From positions 186,001-250,000 of the forward strand of contig FOEZ01000004.1 of the NCBI GenBank assembly GCA_900110595.1: a stretch of DNA of 64,000 nucleotides, in the 5' to 3' direction. Position 1 is the first letter of the stretch; each line of letters begins with the position of its first letter. Under the pieces are notes generated by a model. It saw nothing but the letters and a program-made list of their open reading frames with translations. It was not told the origin of the DNA and searched no databases. This document shows, piece after piece, positions 52,201 through 58,240 of the stretch. The position numbers and the translations under genes were made by a program. The DNA is from Arthrobacter sp. OV608 (lineage in GTDB: Bacteria; Actinomycetota; Actinomycetes; Actinomycetales; Micrococcaceae).

Positions 52201-52393
52201 ACTTCGAGACCACCCACACGCCGCCGTCGTTCAAATCCACCTCAGTGGTCTTAAACCCCGGATACAACACAGCACCGGTCACCACCACAACAACAGCAGC
52301 ACCAAACGCAGCGCCACTGACCAGCCGCCGCGAGCGGAAGCGCCCTTCAGAGATTCCCGGCCCTTTTGAGCGCGCAGGTCTGCGAAGTTTCAC
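46220..52393 (-). CDS. Giant membrane-anchored beta-propeller/cadherin-like/Fn3 protein (copy 2)
   Basis: 2057 aa, first gene of the large leftward cluster. Same plan as copy 1: longer basic N-terminus (MKLRRPARSKGPG), membrane helix (about 26-45), propeller-like domain, about ten Ig/cadherin-like repeats with DNDSDPDGD-type turns, three or more Fn3 domains (VLKWTPPSDNGAAITKYTV; SDPSPVSNEI) and a distinct cysteine-bearing C-terminal domain (SRSCTDLPG, FTCDGQGG, IMCWKPHG, PLCTFP). The repeats are clearly homologous to but divergent from copy 1, while the first 350 residues are nearly the same. Start GTG 52393 with GGGGGA upstream. Likely a long surface fibre reaching through the wall; ligand unknown. 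Confidence 0.88.
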   Translation of the reverse strand: MKLRRPARSKGPGISEGRFRSRRLVSGAAFGAAVVVVVTGAVLYPGFKTTEVDLNDGGVWVVSKSKNAVGRLNYPSRVLDGAVTPASTTFDILQDAGEVFVDDESGSTLNQVSPANMRLGGDKQLPGAADVSFGSDVISVTDAASGKVWAVSPSTVNGFDEEATEPVLVGSEGTVSAVGADDRIYTADPKSGVVTVTGVDANGEVTSSDAETWGELKGAGDLQITVVGDQPVVLDAAAGKLLLPGGKRLQLENARDAKLQQTGPGSDFVAISTPKALLKQPLDGGTAKTVSFGGEGVPASPVQLGGCVHAAWSGANKYVRDCTNDADDKNVEVPKASASPSYVFRVNRDLVVLNDVNSGNVWLVNQNMQLVNNWDDVIPPQQTSDDADKDSADEVQQTVLPDRTKPNSSPVAKPDTFGVRAGKTTILPVLDNDSDPDGDILTVRTPEPLQSGLLSPIYGATGFQVNVGADKTGAEGFKYTVDDGRGLSGSADVTLNIIPPGENSAPRQKPNRNTTLVVQAGKVVSQNILPDWIDPDGDDLFVVGAAGSDPRDQVKIRPDGLLSFQDSGSDPGRKTVTVTVSDGRSTTEGKVTVDVRPAGALPPIANADHVVAVAGVDTVIAPLKNDSDPQGGALRLAQITPDGNSTAVMGADQQTFTFNATAPGAHYITYLVTNGPASAQQLVRVDVVPGGGDAAPVAVRDTALLPSGGSVLVDVLGNDSDPSGGVLVVQSVTAADGLPLSVAVLDHSVVRITDLRAQGQLSVKYTISNGKSSATGEISVLVVPAPAKLQAPQAKQDEATVRAGDVVTIPVLENDTDPNGGKLTLEPVLAQTPDTADGRIFTSGQSVRFIAGDMPKTVYAIYKVTNESGQSDSQQVTIRIRARDDQLNTRPEPRNLTARVVAGMTVRIPVPLEGVDTDGDSVQLTGVDKAPAMGTAVVKDGYLEFTAAGNAAGTDTFTYRVRDRIGAENTGTVIVGIAPQETNNQKPIAIDDAVDVRPGRKIAVDALTNDSDPDGDPVSLVSNGFEARPELAVEAADGGKVLLTAPAAAGNESVSYKIQDDKKAQTGAVIRVRVSPDAALKIPLAKDDVVTQAETLGKSAVDVPVLKNDADPDGVASELKISLPDGNPNARATGDGTVQVTLAPEDQLVPYTVTDVDGQSATAVIWVPGQGEQHPTLARTDVVEVMSGKEVTLDLADYVRVRNGRTPLITQVDKVRVQGAEPDDVVAGSGGALRYAALKDYVGPGSLTFEVTDGTGPEDPAGLKSTLSIITKVIPDPNANHAPTFSGATLDVPKGESATLELANLAKDVDSGDQEKLKYEVDGSLPEGFTASVDKTTLKVTPESARDAGWKGSIPLKVTDGRSEPVRATVTATVVASNRPLPVANEDVVDKANAGSSETINVLGNDFNPFPETPLRITSATVETGSAAGQPAVAGDSITVTPATGSKGVMVVRYTVMDKTEDVSRQTDGRIRITVRDRPDAPSAPTATDVRSRTAVLKWTPPSDNGAAITKYTVRSGNGFIQDCPTTTCTLTGLTNDVKYVFTVTATNEVRESDPSPVSNEIRPDEKPSPPDAPTVKAGDKNMEINWAPAKTEGSAVKAYNLEISPPPANGIAVKNGVTGLSYNWPGLTNGVRYKVRAQAVNELGPSDWGQYSAEDNPAGVPAAPAAPTSSVASSVGTSNQLKVDWSEPNTNGDAIRNYHVTMSGGGGAAQTQAVAGTVRTANFTANNSEASYTFTVQAENKAGKGAVSAASAPRRATGKLAQVTGVSATEANTGGAGRSVTINFRELTAAERNGSTYAEVSYTYRASTGQAGPIKPGQTVGGFTNGTSTAITVIANSAVAPSSDASAPATANPYGWPGTPSASGTDGAENQKNLTLSWASPPAGSWDIAYTQIRIDGGSWERVAASGSRTINTGGFSERHSIEVQGVNSRGTGGPLASASAQSGAQKTRWTTRLNSGMSRSCTDLPGATSYDNSQPGNFTCDGQGGTNRPWMGAADVFDIMCWKPHGTYYSGDGQWYYIMRGSPNQTRWIDSRHTTIGPPAQSGVPLCTFPVGATP
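51264..52318 (-). repeat. Near-identical 1055-bp block, copy B (5' part of FN3 gene 2)
   Basis: Partner of 44956-46010, same orientation, no gaps. The plus-strand text of the block is visibly C- and A-rich compared with the G/C-balanced text of the rest of both genes, so its coding strand is G/T-rich. Confidence 0.9.
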
Positions 52394-52461
52394 GATGTTG
52401 TTTCCCCCAGTAAGGCTTCGGCAGAGCCGGTTTCCGGCATGCAGTGGCCGGGTGTCTTCCG

Positions 52462-52467
52462 ACTATA
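52462..52467 (-). promoter_or_regulatory. Possible -10 box of the FN3/kinase cluster
   Basis: TATAGT on the minus strand within the palindromic CCGACTATATCGG, about 69 nt before the GTG of FN3 gene 2. No convincing -35 stands at 17 nt. The 131-bp space between the cyclase stop (52525) and the cluster start shows no strong terminator, so read-through from the cyclase gene is also possible. Confidence 0.3.
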
Positions 52468-52524
52468 TCGGAATTCACCATCAACTGGATAAAGTCAGGA
52501 TGGACGGTTTCTACAGGCCGCCGG

Positions 52525-53649
52525 TCAGTCCAGGACCAGCCCCTTGCCCAGGCCCCGGGTGAGCCGGACGGGCCGGATTTCGCCGAAGCCGCGGACGTTT
52601 TCGGGGGGCTGGGGCACCATCACAAAACGTTCATCCTGTTCCAAGGCTGACGCGGTCATGGAGTCCACCAGCACGGTTCCCGGATCCGCGAGGGACGTCA
52701 GCCGCGCGGCAAGGTTGACGGTGGGCCCGTAGATGTCGCCGAGCCGGGACAGGATCCTGCCCCACACCATGGCCACCCGGGCCTCTGGAAGGATCTCGTC
52801 CTCGGTGAAGGCATGGGCCAGTGCCAGCGAAATTTCCGCTCCGGCAGCGGGCGTTTCCGCAATGTAAAGCACTTCGTCGCCCACGGTCTTGACCAGCCGG
52901 CCGCCGCCCACGGAAATGATTTCCGCGCACTTGTTCTCGAAGCGCTGCACCAGGCGGGCCAGTGTTTTCTCGTTCATCCGCCGGGACAGGCTGGTGTAAG
53001 AGACCAGGTCAGCGAAGCCGACGGCGCGTGCCAGGGGCAGCGGGGCATCGTCCTCGTCGCCGTCGCGGCCTTCTTCGCTTGCCTGCAGGCCGGCCTCGGC
53101 GCGGACCGCCAACCGCTGGACGCCGGCGTTGAGCTGGCGCCGCCAGGAGTAGACCAGGACTTCCTCGAGGGCGTCCACCAGGGCGGGAAGTTCGTTCACC
53201 AGGCGCTTGCGGGCCACGGCGTCGCTGACGCCCTGCTCGTGCACCATGTCCTCCACCAGTGCCTCGATCTGCCAGACCACCATGCGGTCCGTCATCTGCC
53301 CGATGGAGCGCGTGACGGAAATGGCCGCTTCCTCCGTCAGCTTGCCCGAACGGACCAGATCCACCACGGTGGACAGGGCCGCCTGGTCGCGCTCGGTGAA
53401 CGCCACGTCCTCGTCCCCGAAGTTGGGAAAACCCAGGGCGCGCCACAATTTGCGTGCAGAGAGCAGGGACAGCCCCGCGCCGGCAGCGACTTCACGACGG
53501 CGGAGCTTGCGTTCCCCGCCCAGGAGCCGGGCCTCGAGGGCTTTCATGGCCAGCCGCTCGGCGGACATGGTGCCGGTGGGAGGATGGGCGTCCGCCTCCG
53601 GAGCGGGCGCGACGGACCCGACACGTTCCTGCTGGTCCTCATCGTTCAT
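52525..53649 (-). CDS. Class III adenylate/guanylate cyclase
   Basis: 374 aa. The C-terminal class III cyclase domain (about 210-370) has VGFADLVSYTSLSRRM (first metal Asp), KTVGDEVLY (second Asp) and GDIYGPTVNLAARL; so cAMP or cGMP synthesis is expected. The N-terminal about 190 residues contain a helix-turn-helix-like segment (EVAAGAGLSLLSARKLWRAL) and helical sequence, perhaps a regulatory domain. ATG 53649 is chosen (AGAAGG 8 nt before it) over a GTG three codons upstream. It overlaps the PH-domain gene by 11 nt and lies 131 bp upstream of the FN3/kinase cluster in the same direction. Confidence 0.9.
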   Translation of the reverse strand: MNDEDQQERVGSVAPAPEADAHPPTGTMSAERLAMKALEARLLGGERKLRRREVAAGAGLSLLSARKLWRALGFPNFGDEDVAFTERDQAALSTVVDLVRSGKLTEEAAISVTRSIGQMTDRMVVWQIEALVEDMVHEQGVSDAVARKRLVNELPALVDALEEVLVYSWRRQLNAGVQRLAVRAEAGLQASEEGRDGDEDDAPLPLARAVGFADLVSYTSLSRRMNEKTLARLVQRFENKCAEIISVGGGRLVKTVGDEVLYIAETPAAGAEISLALAHAFTEDEILPEARVAMVWGRILSRLGDIYGPTVNLAARLTSLADPGTVLVDSMTASALEQDERFVMVPQPPENVRGFGEIRPVRLTRGLGKGLVLD

Positions 53650-54238
53650 CCCGTCCACCTTCTCTCATTTCCCACGGCAAAGCTTCGTCAGGGTCATCCG
53701 TTGACCCGTCCGGCTGGACATCCTGCCCGTCCGGCAGGTCCTCGATGGCATCGAGGATGAAGTCCCGGAACCTGGCCACCTCCGGCACGTCCGGGAACGT
53801 CACCACTGACTGATATCCGGCTTCCAAGGATATATTCCCCGAGCGGAAGAGGCGTTGCAGGACCGATTCATGGACAGTGAGGTTGCGGACCGAGGCCAGG
53901 TTCACCTGCTGGTCACGCCGCTTCCACATACCGGACCTGGCCACCAGCCTCCTGCTGGTGAGCGTGTACCGGGTGCTTTGCCAGCGCAAAAGCCGGGGCA
54001 GGCAGAAGCCCAGCCACACCGCGGCTGCGGCAAGGACGCAGCCGCCCACCAGCCACGGTGTCCAGCGGCCGGAGAGCGCGGGCACGGCCCGCGCCGCCCC
54101 GCCGCGGATCAGCCAGGCGGAACAAAAGGCCGCAACCGCCGGCGCGAGGATAAACGCAACCCCGGCGCCGGCGAGCCGCCGCGGCTGCGGGCGGGTGGTC
54201 ACAATGACCTGCTCGCCCGGCAGGAGGTCTTTACGCAT
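53639..54238 (-). CDS. Bacterial PH-domain (DUF304) membrane protein
   Basis: 199 aa. Two membrane helices (LAGAGVAFILAPAVAAFCSAW and WLVGGCVLAAAAVWLGFCL, about 20-85) precede a bPH2 domain with RYTLTSRRLVARSGMWKRRDQQVNL and VLQRLFRSGNISLEAG. The frame is open for 40 codons upstream inside birA, but ATG 54238 gives MRKDLLPGEQVI, the normal family opening, and overlaps the birA stop by 8 nt. Role unknown; the family sits at the membrane. Between birA and the cyclase gene. Confidence 0.85.
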   Translation of the reverse strand: MRKDLLPGEQVIVTTRPQPRRLAGAGVAFILAPAVAAFCSAWLIRGGAARAVPALSGRWTPWLVGGCVLAAAAVWLGFCLPRLLRWQSTRYTLTSRRLVARSGMWKRRDQQVNLASVRNLTVHESVLQRLFRSGNISLEAGYQSVVTFPDVPEVARFRDFILDAIEDLPDGQDVQPDGSTDDPDEALPWEMREGGRDER

Positions 54239-55139
54239 AACCGCCTTGGCCGGAAGCGTCGGGGGAAGTCCACGGCCGCAGATGCACCACGTCCCCGGCG
54301 GTGACCACGTGTTCACGCGCGTCCCGGTCAACCACCAGCAGGGAACCGTATTCGTCAAGCCTGGATGCGTGGCCGATGATCTCGTGATCCCCTGGAAGCT
54401 GCGCCCGGACCTGCTTGCCCAAGGTGACCATCACTGCCTCTACCCGCTTGTGCAGGGACGGGCCGCCCGCCATCCCTGCCGCCGGGTCGCCGTCGGCATT
54501 GCAGAAGCTGCGGTAGAGCACGGAGAAGTTTGACAGGTAGCTTTTCAGTAGCACTGTCCTGTCCGCCGTGCGGGCGCCCTCCAGCACCACCGAGGTGGCG
54601 GTGGGAACAGGCAGTTCACTGGCGGTGAGTGTGACGTTGAGGCCTGTGCCCAGGATGACCGGCGGCACGGAGCCGTCCACCATGGGTCCCAGTTGGGCCA
54701 GGATGCCGGCGATCTTCTTCCCCCTGACCAGGACATCGTTGGGCCATTTGAGTTCGGCAGGGACGCCGGCCGTTTCGAGGAGTGTTTCACGGAGCGCGAG
54801 TGCCGCGATCAGCGACAACCAGGAGTAGCTTTGCGTGGGCAGCGGGCGGCCTTCGGCGTTGGCCGGGCGAAGGACCACCGAAACTGAGATGGAGCTCAGG
54901 GGCGGGGCTTCCCAGTGCCTGTCGAGCCGGCCCCGCGCAGCCGTCTGGTACTCAGCGGTGAGCACGGAGAGGTCTGGCCAGCCTGCAGGCTCAACGGTGA
55001 CTGACCGGAGGAGGTCGGCGTTGGTGGATCCGGTGGAGTCCACCACGTCAAGCCGGGGGATGCCGGTGGCGGACAGGAAGCGCTCGTCCGCCAGGTCCCT
55101 CCGGTTCAGGGGCGTACCGGGGGTGTGTGCGTCATCCAT
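54231..55139 (-). CDS. birA: Biotin--[acetyl-CoA-carboxylase] ligase
   Basis: 302 aa. Attaches biotin to the BCCP domain of acyl-CoA carboxylase alpha subunits. It has the BPL catalytic segments LDVVDSTGSTNADLL, TAEYQTAARGRLDRHWE (biotin/AMP loop, variant of GRGRRGR), LKWPNDVLVRGKKIAGIL and GTGLNV, with the C-terminal SH3-like cap. No N-terminal DNA-binding domain, so a class I enzyme that does not act as a repressor. The carboxylase genes accD5-accE lie 1.2 kb away on the other strand. Confidence 0.93.
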   Translation of the reverse strand: MDDAHTPGTPLNRRDLADERFLSATGIPRLDVVDSTGSTNADLLRSVTVEPAGWPDLSVLTAEYQTAARGRLDRHWEAPPLSSISVSVVLRPANAEGRPLPTQSYSWLSLIAALALRETLLETAGVPAELKWPNDVLVRGKKIAGILAQLGPMVDGSVPPVILGTGLNVTLTASELPVPTATSVVLEGARTADRTVLLKSYLSNFSVLYRSFCNADGDPAAGMAGGPSLHKRVEAVMVTLGKQVRAQLPGDHEIIGHASRLDEYGSLLVVDRDAREHVVTAGDVVHLRPWTSPDASGQGGYA

Positions 55140-55187
55140 AGCTAAATCCTACAGAGCCAACCTGTGCCGGCCGCGCCCGTTCCCGCC

Positions 55188-56087
55188 CTACAGGAAGATG
55201 TCCGCTACGAGCCGGTCCTCCGGGGCACCCAGGCTGTAGGGACGGAAGTCCGATACTCCTGCCGCCGCCAGGACTTCCTCATCCGTGTAGAAATTGCCGC
55301 TGGCCGCGCCGCTGGCCGCGCCGCCGGCCGCGAGGTTGGCGCCGGTGAGGACGGCGTGGGCGGCATCGGCCATGATCTGTGGCCCACGCGCCGCCTGGAC
55401 CATCTGGTCGCCGTGGGGCATATTCCGGATTGCCGCGGTGTCGATCAAGGTGCAGGGCCACAGTGAGTTGACCCGGATTCCATCCGCCTTCAGCTCTTCC
55501 GCCAGCCCCAACGTAGTCAGGCTCATTCCGTATTTGGCCATGGTGTAGGCCAGGTGCTTGCCGGCCCAATGCGGGTCAAGGTTCAGCGGCGGCGAGAGGG
55601 TCAGGATCTGGCCGGCGGCGGAGGCGCGCAGGGCGGGCAGGGCCAGCTTGGACAGCAGGAACGTCCCGCGGACATTGATGTCCTGCATGAGGTCGTACCT
55701 TTTCATGTCCACCGCATCAGTGCGGGACAGGTCGATGGCGGAAGCATTGTTAATAACGACGTCGATGCCGCCAAAGCGGTCCACGGCAGCTGAGACAGCG
55801 CGCGCCACGTCGTCGTCGTTCCGAACGTCACCCACCAGGGGAAGCGCCTGGCCGCCGGCAGCCACCAGCTCTTCTGCGGCGGTGTAGACCGTGCCGGCAA
55901 GCTTGGGGTGCGGCTCGCCGGTCTTGGCCATCAGCACGATGTTGGCACCGTCCTGCGCGGCGCGCACGGCGATGGCGAGCCCGATTCCGCGGCTTCCGCC
56001 GGAGATCAAAAGGGTGCGTCCCCGCAGGGATCCGCTGGCTTGGTAGGGAGTAGCCGGAGAGTCCGAAGCGTCGTTGCTCAAAGTCAT
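55188..56087 (-). CDS. Short-chain dehydrogenase (HSDL2-like)
   Basis: 299 aa. SDR fold with the NAD(P) motif LLISGGSRGIGLAIA (GGSRGIG), NNAS (in INNASAID), and the YxxxK catalytic pair in AYTMAKYG. The catalytic Ser position reads LSPPLN, as in hydroxysteroid-dehydrogenase-like 2 proteins, so the Ser is conserved. A short GGAASGAASG repeat lies near residue 260. Substrate unknown; that subgroup is tied to fatty-acid metabolism, which suits the neighbouring carboxylase. A 5-bp inverted repeat 22 nt upstream may be its operator. Confidence 0.85.
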   Translation of the reverse strand: MTLSNDASDSPATPYQASGSLRGRTLLISGGSRGIGLAIAVRAAQDGANIVLMAKTGEPHPKLAGTVYTAAEELVAAGGQALPLVGDVRNDDDVARAVSAAVDRFGGIDVVINNASAIDLSRTDAVDMKRYDLMQDINVRGTFLLSKLALPALRASAAGQILTLSPPLNLDPHWAGKHLAYTMAKYGMSLTTLGLAEELKADGIRVNSLWPCTLIDTAAIRNMPHGDQMVQAARGPQIMADAAHAVLTGANLAAGGAASGAASGNFYTDEEVLAAAGVSDFRPYSLGAPEDRLVADIFL

Positions 56088-56109
56088 GGAGCCACTCTAA
56101 CCCACTTAT

Positions 56110-56125
56110 GTTACCGGCGAGTAAC
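56110..56125. promoter_or_regulatory. GTTAC-6 nt-GTAAC palindrome before the SDR gene
   Basis: GTTAC (56110-56114), CGGCGA and GTAAC (56121-56125) lie in the divergent SDR/accD5 spacer, 22 nt upstream of the SDR ATG. Such TTAC...GTAA sites are commonly bound by TetR-type regulators of acyl-CoA metabolism; assignment here is inference. Confidence 0.35.
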
Positions 56126-56308
56126 TTATCGCGGCGGGCTGCGGCACGGCAGAAAATTGTAGGTTTTCTACAGCAGCCGCCGCCAGAAGCGTCACTAGAC
56201 TAGCCAGCAGGGTTCGTTTTTTGTGTGGATGCTACTTAACTCCCGCAACAGACCAGCCAGCAACAACAGCGCCACTGGACCAATCTGCTACAGAGCCGGA
56301 GATATTTG

Positions 56309-57892
56309 ATGAGCCACGATCTGACAACGACAGCGGGAAAGATCGCCGATTTCCGCGACCGCCAGGCCCGTGCCGAACAGCCCTCCGGCCCCGAAGCTAT
56401 CGAGAAGCAGCACGCCCGCGGCAAGAACACCGCCCGCGAGCGCATCAGCCTCCTGCTGGACGACGACTCGTTTGTTGAGTTCGACGCCCTGGCGGTCCAC
56501 CGCTCCACCGCGTTCGGCATGGAGAAGAAGAAACCCCTGGGTGACGGCCTGGTTTCGGGTTACGGCACCGTGGACGGCCGTCCCGTGGCGGTCTACAGCC
56601 AGGACTTCTCCGTCTACGGCGGCTCCCTGAGCCAGGTCAACGGCGAGAAGATCGTCAAGGTCCAGGAGTTCGCGATCCGCAACGGCTGCCCCGTGGTGGG
56701 CATCCTGGACGGCGGCGGCGCACGTATCCAGGAGGGTGTCGCCTCACTGGCCATGTTTGCCGACATCTTCCGCAACAACGTCCACGCCTCAGGCGTGGTC
56801 CCGCAGATTTCCCTGATCATGGGCCCTTCCGCCGGCGGCGCCGCCTACTCCCCCGCCCTCACCGACTACGTGGTGATGGTGGACAAGACCTCGCACATGT
56901 TCATTACCGGCCCGGACGTCATCAAGACGGTCACCGGCGAGGACGTGGACATGGAGACGCTCGGCGGTGCCCGCCAGCACAATGCCACCACCGGAACCTC
57001 CACCTACCTGGCCTCGGATGAAGCCGATGCCATCGAGTTCGTCCGCGAACTGCTGGACTTCCTGCCGTCAAACAACCTTTCCGAGGCACCTGTCCTGGAG
57101 CACCAGCAGGAGCTGGAGATCGACGACGACGACCTCGCCTTGGACACGCTCATCCCCGATTCGGCCAACCAGCCCTATGACATGCGCAGCGTGGTGGAGC
57201 AGATCGTGGACGACGGCCACTTCCTGGAGATGCAGTCCCTGTACGCCCCCAATGTGATGATCGGCTACGGCCGGGTGGAGGGCCACACGGTGGGCATCGT
57301 GGCCAACCAGCCCCTGCAGTTCGCCGGGACCCTGGACATCGCAGCGTCGGAAAAGGCTGCGCGCTTTGTCCGCCACTGCGATGCCTTCAACATCCCCATC
57401 ATCACCCTGGTGGACGTTCCCGGCTTCCTGCCCGGCAAGGACCAGGAGTTCCAGGGCATCATCCGCCGCGGCGCCAAACTCCTGTACGCCTACGCCGAGG
57501 CCACCGTCCCCAAGCTCACCGTGATCACCCGCAAGGCCTACGGCGGCGCCTACATTGTGATGGGTTCCAAGAAACTGGGCGCTGACCTGAACCTCGCCTG
57601 GCCCACCGCGCAGATCGGCGTGATGGGCGCCCAGGGTGCCGTCAACATCCTCTACCGCCGCGATCTGGCGTCCGTTGCCGAGGCCGGCGGAGACGTCGAA
57701 GCCCGGCGCGCCGAGGTCATCCGCCAGTACGAGGAAGAGCTGCTGAACCCGTACCAGGCAGCCCAGCTTGGCTATGTTGACGCCGTCATCGCCCCCTCCG
57801 AAACCCGGACCCAGATCATCAAGGGCCTGCGCGCGCTCCGCGACAAACGCGCCAGCCTCCCCACCAAGAAGCATGGGAACATCCCGCTGTGA
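56309..57892 (+). CDS. accD5: Acyl-CoA carboxylase beta subunit (carboxyltransferase)
   Basis: 527 aa, typical for AccD5/PccB. Transfers the carboxyl group from biotin to propionyl-CoA or acetyl-CoA, feeding methylmalonyl/malonyl-CoA pools. Both crotonase-like halves are present: the acyl-CoA site in [16 protein letters not shown] and [19 protein letters not shown], and the biotin site in [13 protein letters not shown] and [19 protein letters not shown] 56309 with GGAG upstream; a TTG one codon earlier is unlikely. It overlaps accE by 4 nt. Exact chain-length preference is not readable. Confidence 0.92.
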   Translation: MSHDLTTTAGKIADFRDRQARAEQPSGPEAIEKQHARGKNTARERISLLLDDDSFVEFDALAVHRSTAFGMEKKKPLGDGLVSGYGTVDGRPVAVYSQDFSVYGGSLSQVNGEKIVKVQEFAIRNGCPVVGILDGGGARIQEGVASLAMFADIFRNNVHASGVVPQISLIMGPSAGGAAYSPALTDYVVMVDKTSHMFITGPDVIKTVTGEDVDMETLGGARQHNATTGTSTYLASDEADAIEFVRELLDFLPSNNLSEAPVLEHQQELEIDDDDLALDTLIPDSANQPYDMRSVVEQIVDDGHFLEMQSLYAPNVMIGYGRVEGHTVGIVANQPLQFAGTLDIAASEKAARFVRHCDAFNIPIITLVDVPGFLPGKDQEFQGIIRRGAKLLYAYAEATVPKLTVITRKAYGGAYIVMGSKKLGADLNLAWPTAQIGVMGAQGAVNILYRRDLASVAEAGGDVEARRAEVIRQYEEELLNPYQAAQLGYVDAVIAPSETRTQIIKGLRALRDKRASLPTKKHGNIPL

Positions 57893-58179
57893 TCCCCACC
57901 CGCCCCCTAACTTCGCAAGCTCAGCCAGGGAACCCTGCGGGCGTGGGCCCTGATCCGATGGTTGAGGCGGCCGAGGCACCCGCCGCACCGCTGCTGTCTG
58001 TTGCCAAGGGCCAGCCTACGGCCGAGGAACTGGCGGCACTGACCGCCGTCGTCCTTTCCCTGAGTGGCGGCGAACCGGAGCCCGACAACAAGCCGTCCGT
58101 CCGGCACTGGGTGCGCCGGCAGCAGCTTCGGCTCGCCCCCACGCCCGGCCCCGGGGCCTGGAAGCGCAGCCGCGGCTGA
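57889..58179 (+). CDS. accE: Acyl-CoA carboxylase epsilon-type subunit
   Basis: 96 aa, starting with GTG that overlaps the accD5 stop (GTGA). The family core is visible: [20 protein letters not shown] and the terminal W-x-R...PGPGAWKRS. Epsilon subunits bind and stimulate AccA-AccD5 complexes in actinobacteria. The first 35 residues are a disordered Pro/Ala stretch. Confidence 0.88.
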   Translation: MIPTRPLTSQAQPGNPAGVGPDPMVEAAEAPAAPLLSVAKGQPTAEELAALTAVVLSLSGGEPEPDNKPSVRHWVRRQQLRLAPTPGPGAWKRSRG

Positions 58180-58240
58180 AACTTCTCCGCCCCACCCCAG
58201 CCTCCTTCCGGAACCTTGGGTGCCCGGTTAGTGTCGTGGG

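Noticed and set aside
44956..52318. Insertion sequence flanks (two direct 1-kb repeats)
   Set aside because: The repeats are coding parts of paralogous genes in the same frame, with no transposase or terminal inverted repeats between them.
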